Positions 6,477-8,634 of a stretch of DNA of 8,634 nt are shown here, in pieces; the first letter of the stretch is position 1; each line of letters starts with the position of its first letter. Source of the DNA: Sphaerochaetaceae bacterium (GTDB taxonomy: Bacteria; Spirochaetota; Spirochaetia; Sphaerochaetales; Sphaerochaetaceae); the NCBI GenBank assembly GCA_016302165.1, contig JAEDOD010000079.1:1-8634 (forward strand). The letters are read 5' to 3'. Made by a program: the position numbers and the translations under genes. The notes beneath the pieces are model-generated. The model did no database searches. It was not told the origin of the DNA and saw only the letters and a program-made list of their open reading frames with translations.

Positions 6477-7312
6477 AGAAAGGTACATTCCTCCATAGAA
6501 AAGGTTGCTAGATTTGCCTTATCTTCCCGCCCTGGCCAGGGAGAAAAGCCTTCCTTTCTTATATGGGGGCCGAAGGTGCAATGGGAAAAGACAGCCTTTC
6601 CTTCGTCTCTCCAGGGCCTCATGAGATAGACCTTCTCCACCATGGACGAAGGGGAAGTGAAAATGCAGTTTTCAAAATGGAAACCCTCCCAATCCCTTTT
6701 TCCTGATGGAGCAGTGACATAACCTTCCTCCAGACTTATTATCTCGCAGTTTCTGAAGACAGCGTCCCCTCCTCCGAAGATGAAGTCTACGCTTCCGCTA
6801 ATGGAGCATGCTTCAAGGACAGTTCTCCTTCTTTTCCGCTCCAGAAGGAACCTGGGGCCATAGAAGCCCCGCTTCTCCCTTTCCTCGTCAGGAAGAGGAG
6901 CAAGGAAGAGAGTATCCTGATAACCAAGAAGAGTTACCCGCAAAAGGTATGCTTCATCCGAGTCCAGATAAAGGGCCAGAGCCTGCCCCACATCCTTCCC
7001 TGATCCTGCAGAATTCTGGAATGTAAGATTCTCCAGCACCAACCTCTCTCCGGAGAAAAAGGCTGTATAGGAGCGGAAAGTTCCTCTTTTTCTTCCGTCA
7101 CCGAGTATCTCACGAGCTCCGTCGGAATACGTTATGAGAACCTTTCCTTCTCCCCTGACCACCAGGTCCTTCTTGTCTGAAAAGAGCTTCTCCCTGTAGA
7201 TTCCTTCCTTTACTGTAATGACAGCCTTCTCTTCATAGGGAATACTGTCCAGGGCCTCCTGGATTGTAAAAAAGTCTTCTTCTCCGCTTTTTCCCACACT
7301 TAGTGTAAGCAT
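6473..7312 (-). CDS. Pectinesterase family protein (CE8), without signal peptide
   Basis: A 279-residue right-handed beta-helix esterase that would remove methyl esters from pectin or oligogalacturonides. The family motifs occur in order: F-T-I-Q-E-A (15-20), G-Q-A-L-A-L (109-114), G-Y-Q-D-T-L (130-135) with Asp133, V-D-F-I-F-G (175-180) with Asp176, G-Y-V-T-A (197-201) and M-R-P-W-R (231-235) with Arg232, so the catalytic set is complete. The mature-like sequence begins at once after M-L-T-L-S-V, with no signal peptide, which suggests a cytoplasmic enzyme acting on imported oligomers. The start is supported by GGAGG (complement of 7326-7330), 13 bases upstream and inside the preceding hydrolase gene, which overlaps by 13 nt. 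Confidence 0.92.
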   Translation of the reverse strand: MLTLSVGKSGEEDFFTIQEALDSIPYEEKAVITVKEGIYREKLFSDKKDLVVRGEGKVLITYSDGAREILGDGRKRGTFRSYTAFFSGERLVLENLTFQNSAGSGKDVGQALALYLDSDEAYLLRVTLLGYQDTLFLAPLPDEEREKRGFYGPRFLLERKRRRTVLEACSISGSVDFIFGGGDAVFRNCEIISLEEGYVTAPSGKRDWEGFHFENCIFTSPSSMVEKVYLMRPWRDEGKAVFSHCTFGPHIRKEGFSPWPGREDKANLATFSMEECTFL

Positions 7313-7977
7313 ACGCTGTCTATCGCCTCCATTATTCCCTCTTTCTCAAAGTGGTGAGGTCCCCCTACAATATGGTGACATATTCTATTCTCCGCTCCAA
7401 GAAGAGAATAGACATTCTTCAGCTCCTCCATGGGCTCCAGCACATTCTCCAGCCCCCTTTCCCCAGCAAGGTGGTCCTCCCTGGCGCTTTGGATCACCAG
7501 AGGCCTGGGAGCCACCAATCCGGCAATATCCGCTACATCAAAGTGGAGGAAAAGGGATGGAACGAAATTGCAGGAGCAGTTGGTGTTGAGACGGACAAAG
7601 GAATCCTTGAAGCCATAGAAGTAGCCGCTGATGACAGCAGCCTTCACTCTTTCGTCAAGAGCGGCTAGATACAGCGTCTGCATTCCTCCTCCAGAGAAGC
7701 CTATGGCCCTTATTTCCCCCCACTCTTTTCTTTCTTCCAGATAGTCGATGATTCTAATTGCGTCAAAGGTTAACAGGCCTATAAGTGTAAGGCCAAGGCT
7801 TTCAGCCATATGGGCGAGGCCGTAGTAGGAGGATGAGAGTATATTCTCCTCTCCCCATTCGCTTCTCTCCCGTCTCTCACCAAAGCCTCTGGGATCAAAG
7901 GCTACGGCCACATTTCCCCTTTCAGCAAGATAGAGGGCGTAGTCATAGCCATAATGGTCTATGGAAACGGGTCCAGA
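7300..7977 (-). pseudogene. Alpha/beta hydrolase (Abhydrolase_7/dienelactone hydrolase-like), N-terminally truncated
   Basis: The readable frame runs from an in-frame TAG at 7978-7980 to TAA at 7300-7302. It contains L-A-E-R-G-N-V-A-V-A-F-D-P-R-G-F-G-E-R, the nucleophile elbow G-F-S-G-G-G, V-A-P-R-P-L-V-I, an acid region A-R-E-D-H and the catalytic-His region G-G-P-H-H-F, so the Ser-Asp-His triad is present. Family members normally have 100 or more residues before the A-F-D-P-R-G-F-G segment, including the strand and oxyanion-hole motif (H-G-H-G type); these are missing. A GTG at 7909-7911 could start a 203-residue product, but it would lack the first core strands. The same strand beyond 7980 has stops in the frames I checked and no matching sequence. 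It is most likely a remnant whose promoter was lost too. It was probably once co-transcribed with the pectinesterase, perhaps as a carbohydrate esterase. Confidence 0.75.
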
Positions 7978-7980
7978 CTA

Positions 7981-8064
7981 GATTATGAACGCATGCATAC
8001 ACGTTCATCAGAATTAGAAAACTGGAGGATGTTGAACAATCTCTTACATCAATCGATGTCTTAA
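7981..8064 (+). other. Short C-terminal-like reading frame at the junction
   Basis: Read on the + strand from 7981 the frame gives D-Y-E-R-M-H-T-R-S-S-E-L-E-N-W-R-M-L-N-N-L-L-H-Q and ends at TAA 8062-8064. The composition (Trp, paired Asn, amphipathic Leu pattern) resembles the tail of a real protein rather than random AT-rich sequence. It could be the remnant of a gene cut at the junction. I do not recognise the family, and a chance frame of this length is quite possible. Confidence 0.25.
7985..8008. repeat. Inverted repeat next to the hydrolase break point
   Basis: ATGAACG (7985-7991) and CGTTCAT (8002-8008) are perfect 7-bp arms around the 10-nt loop CATGCATACA, which contains the palindrome ATGCAT. 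The repeat lies about five bases beyond the last base of the hydrolase frame. It may be a protein-binding or recombination site; no T-tract follows, so it is not a terminator. Confidence 0.5.
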
Positions 8065-8079
8065 TTGATGATGTATACT
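8046..8079 (+). promoter_or_regulatory. Putative operator and -10 box of the antitoxin gene
   Basis: CATCAAT (8047-8053) and ATTGATG (8064-8070) form 7-bp inverted arms 10 nt apart; inside, ACATC-AATC-GATGT (8046-8059) is a smaller palindrome. TATACT (8074-8079) is a good -10 candidate, but no good -35 is visible, which is common for promoters overlapped by operators. RelB/DinJ-type antitoxins bind such palindromes through their ribbon-helix-helix domain and repress their own operon. The exact site is an inference. Confidence 0.45.
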
Positions 8080-8113
8080 TTTAGTATTATTTATGAAGTA
8101 GGAGATGATAATC

Positions 8114-8392
8114 ATGGCAACAGTACCTACACAAATCCGAATAGATTCAACCATAAAAGAACAAGCCAACAGTCTGTTTTCCAGCCTCGGATTGGATATG
8201 TCCAGTGCTGTAAACATCTTCCTCCGCCAATGCATTCTCAGAGGAGGACTCCCTTTTGCTGTGGAACTTCCACAGTTGAATCAAACCACACTTGAAGCAA
8301 TGGCAGAGGCACAAAGGATAGCAAGGGATCCTGACATCAAAGGATATATCAGCATGAAAGATCTCAAAGCAGCCTTGGAGAGTGAAGATTGA
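8114..8392 (+). CDS. dinJ: RelB/DinJ-family antitoxin
   Basis: A 92-residue antitoxin. The N-terminal ribbon-helix-helix DNA-binding domain (about 3-45: T-Q-I-R-I-D strand, helix 12-25, S-S-A-V-N-I-F-L-R-Q helix 30-39) is followed by the characteristic L-P-F segment and a C-terminal region that would wrap around the toxin (A-E-A-Q-R-I-A-R-D and the Y-I-S-M-K-D-L region). ATG 8114 is preferred over ATG 8105, because AGGAG at 8100-8104 lies nine bases upstream of 8114 and directly abuts 8105. The gene is intact, while the toxin gene that overlaps its stop by 4 nt is broken, so it is now an orphan antitoxin at this locus. It may still bind its operator or neutralise related toxins. Confidence 0.92.
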   Translation: MATVPTQIRIDSTIKEQANSLFSSLGLDMSSAVNIFLRQCILRGGLPFAVELPQLNQTTLEAMAEAQRIARDPDIKGYISMKDLKAALESED

Positions 8393-8634
8393 TTTATACC
8401 GTCAAATTCACCACTGCATTCAAGAAAATCTACTAGCTTATTAAAAAGCGTGGCCTTGATCTTACTCTTCTTGATGAAGTCGTAGATGCTTTACGTCAAG
8501 GTAAACCCCTCGATGCAAAGTATAAAGATCATGCACTCAAAGGCGAATATTAAGGGTTCTGTGAATGTCATATCAAGCCTGACTGGCTACTGATCTATCT
8601 TATTGAGGACGATGTGCTTACGCTTACCCTTGTT
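8389..8634 (+). pseudogene. yafQ: YafQ-family mRNA interferase toxin, inactivated by two nonsense codons (3' end outside window)
   Basis: One frame, from TTG 8389 (overlapping the antitoxin TGA) to the window end, reads as a YafQ toxin: I-Y-T-V-K-F-T-T-A-F-K-K at the start, L-D-E-V-V-D-A-L, K-Y-K-D-H-A-L, C-H-I-K-P-D-W-L-L-I-Y and L-T-L-T-L-V. It is interrupted by TAG at 8434-8436 (codon 16) and TAA at 8551-8553 (codon 55), without any frameshift. The residues matching catalytic His50, His63, Asp67 and Trp68 of E. coli YafQ are present (codons 48, 61, 65, 66). The two stops fall where relatives typically have Lys, and an Arg expected after G-F is Cys (codon 58). TTG may be a decayed ATG. The gene would be a ribosome-dependent endoribonuclease if intact; here no full product can be made. 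Confidence 0.88.

Noticed and set aside
7351..7668. + strand open frame of 105 codons over the hydrolase
   Set aside because: It is antisense to a frame with clear alpha/beta hydrolase motifs and has no supporting features of its own.
7985..8008. Inverted repeat as a rho-independent terminator
   Set aside because: The arms are short with a 10-nt loop and no T-tract follows on either strand.
8389..8634. Alternative genetic code or programmed readthrough explaining the TAG and TAA in the toxin
   Set aside because: TAA, TAG and TGA all end intact genes elsewhere in the window, so none is reassigned; two different stops plus an Arg-to-Cys change fit decay better.

Overview
The window is about 8.6 kb of compact bacterial DNA at roughly 50% GC. 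Most start codons have a purine-rich ribosome binding site, and many genes touch or overlap. An Na+-pumping oxaloacetate decarboxylase together with a pectin-type esterase suggests a fermentative, probably host- or plant-fibre-associated anaerobe. A spirochaete or a Firmicute would both fit. I cannot fix the phylum from sequence alone.

Left part (1-3070, + strand): the 3' part of oadA, with two nearly identical biotinyl domains in tandem, is followed 12 nt later by oadB. A clear rho-independent terminator closes this transcription unit. Together the two genes encode the carboxyltransferase/biotin subunit and the membrane Na+ pump of oxaloacetate decarboxylase; the gamma subunit gene would lie upstream, outside the window.

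Middle part (3071-4982, + strand): a self-contained YtrA-like module. A strong sigma70-type promoter carries a perfect 21-bp palindrome over its -10 and start region. It drives a short GntR regulator, an ABC ATPase whose start lies inside the regulator gene, and a six-helix ABC-2 permease. The arrangement implies autorepression of a small efflux or stress transporter.

Next (5036-6476, + strand): a tightly packed cluster of dCMP deaminase, a NimA-like FMN-binding split-barrel protein and a GNAT acetyltransferase. The GNAT gene ends by sharing four bases (TTAG) with the stop codon of a convergent gene.

Minus strand (6473-7977): a leaderless, apparently cytoplasmic pectinesterase and, upstream of it and overlapping by 13 nt, an alpha/beta hydrolase that has lost its N-terminus. 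The hydrolase frame ends abruptly near 7978, where base composition falls from about 52% to about 32% GC. This looks like a recombination or insertion junction.

Right end (7981-8634, + strand): a foreign-looking segment with an inverted repeat, a short C-terminal-like reading frame, an intact RelB/DinJ-type antitoxin with a plausible operator, and a YafQ-type toxin inactivated by two in-frame nonsense codons. It appears to be a decayed toxin-antitoxin module next to a broken gene.

I see no tRNA, rRNA, CRISPR array or intact transposase, and no gene-free stretch longer than about 140 bases.
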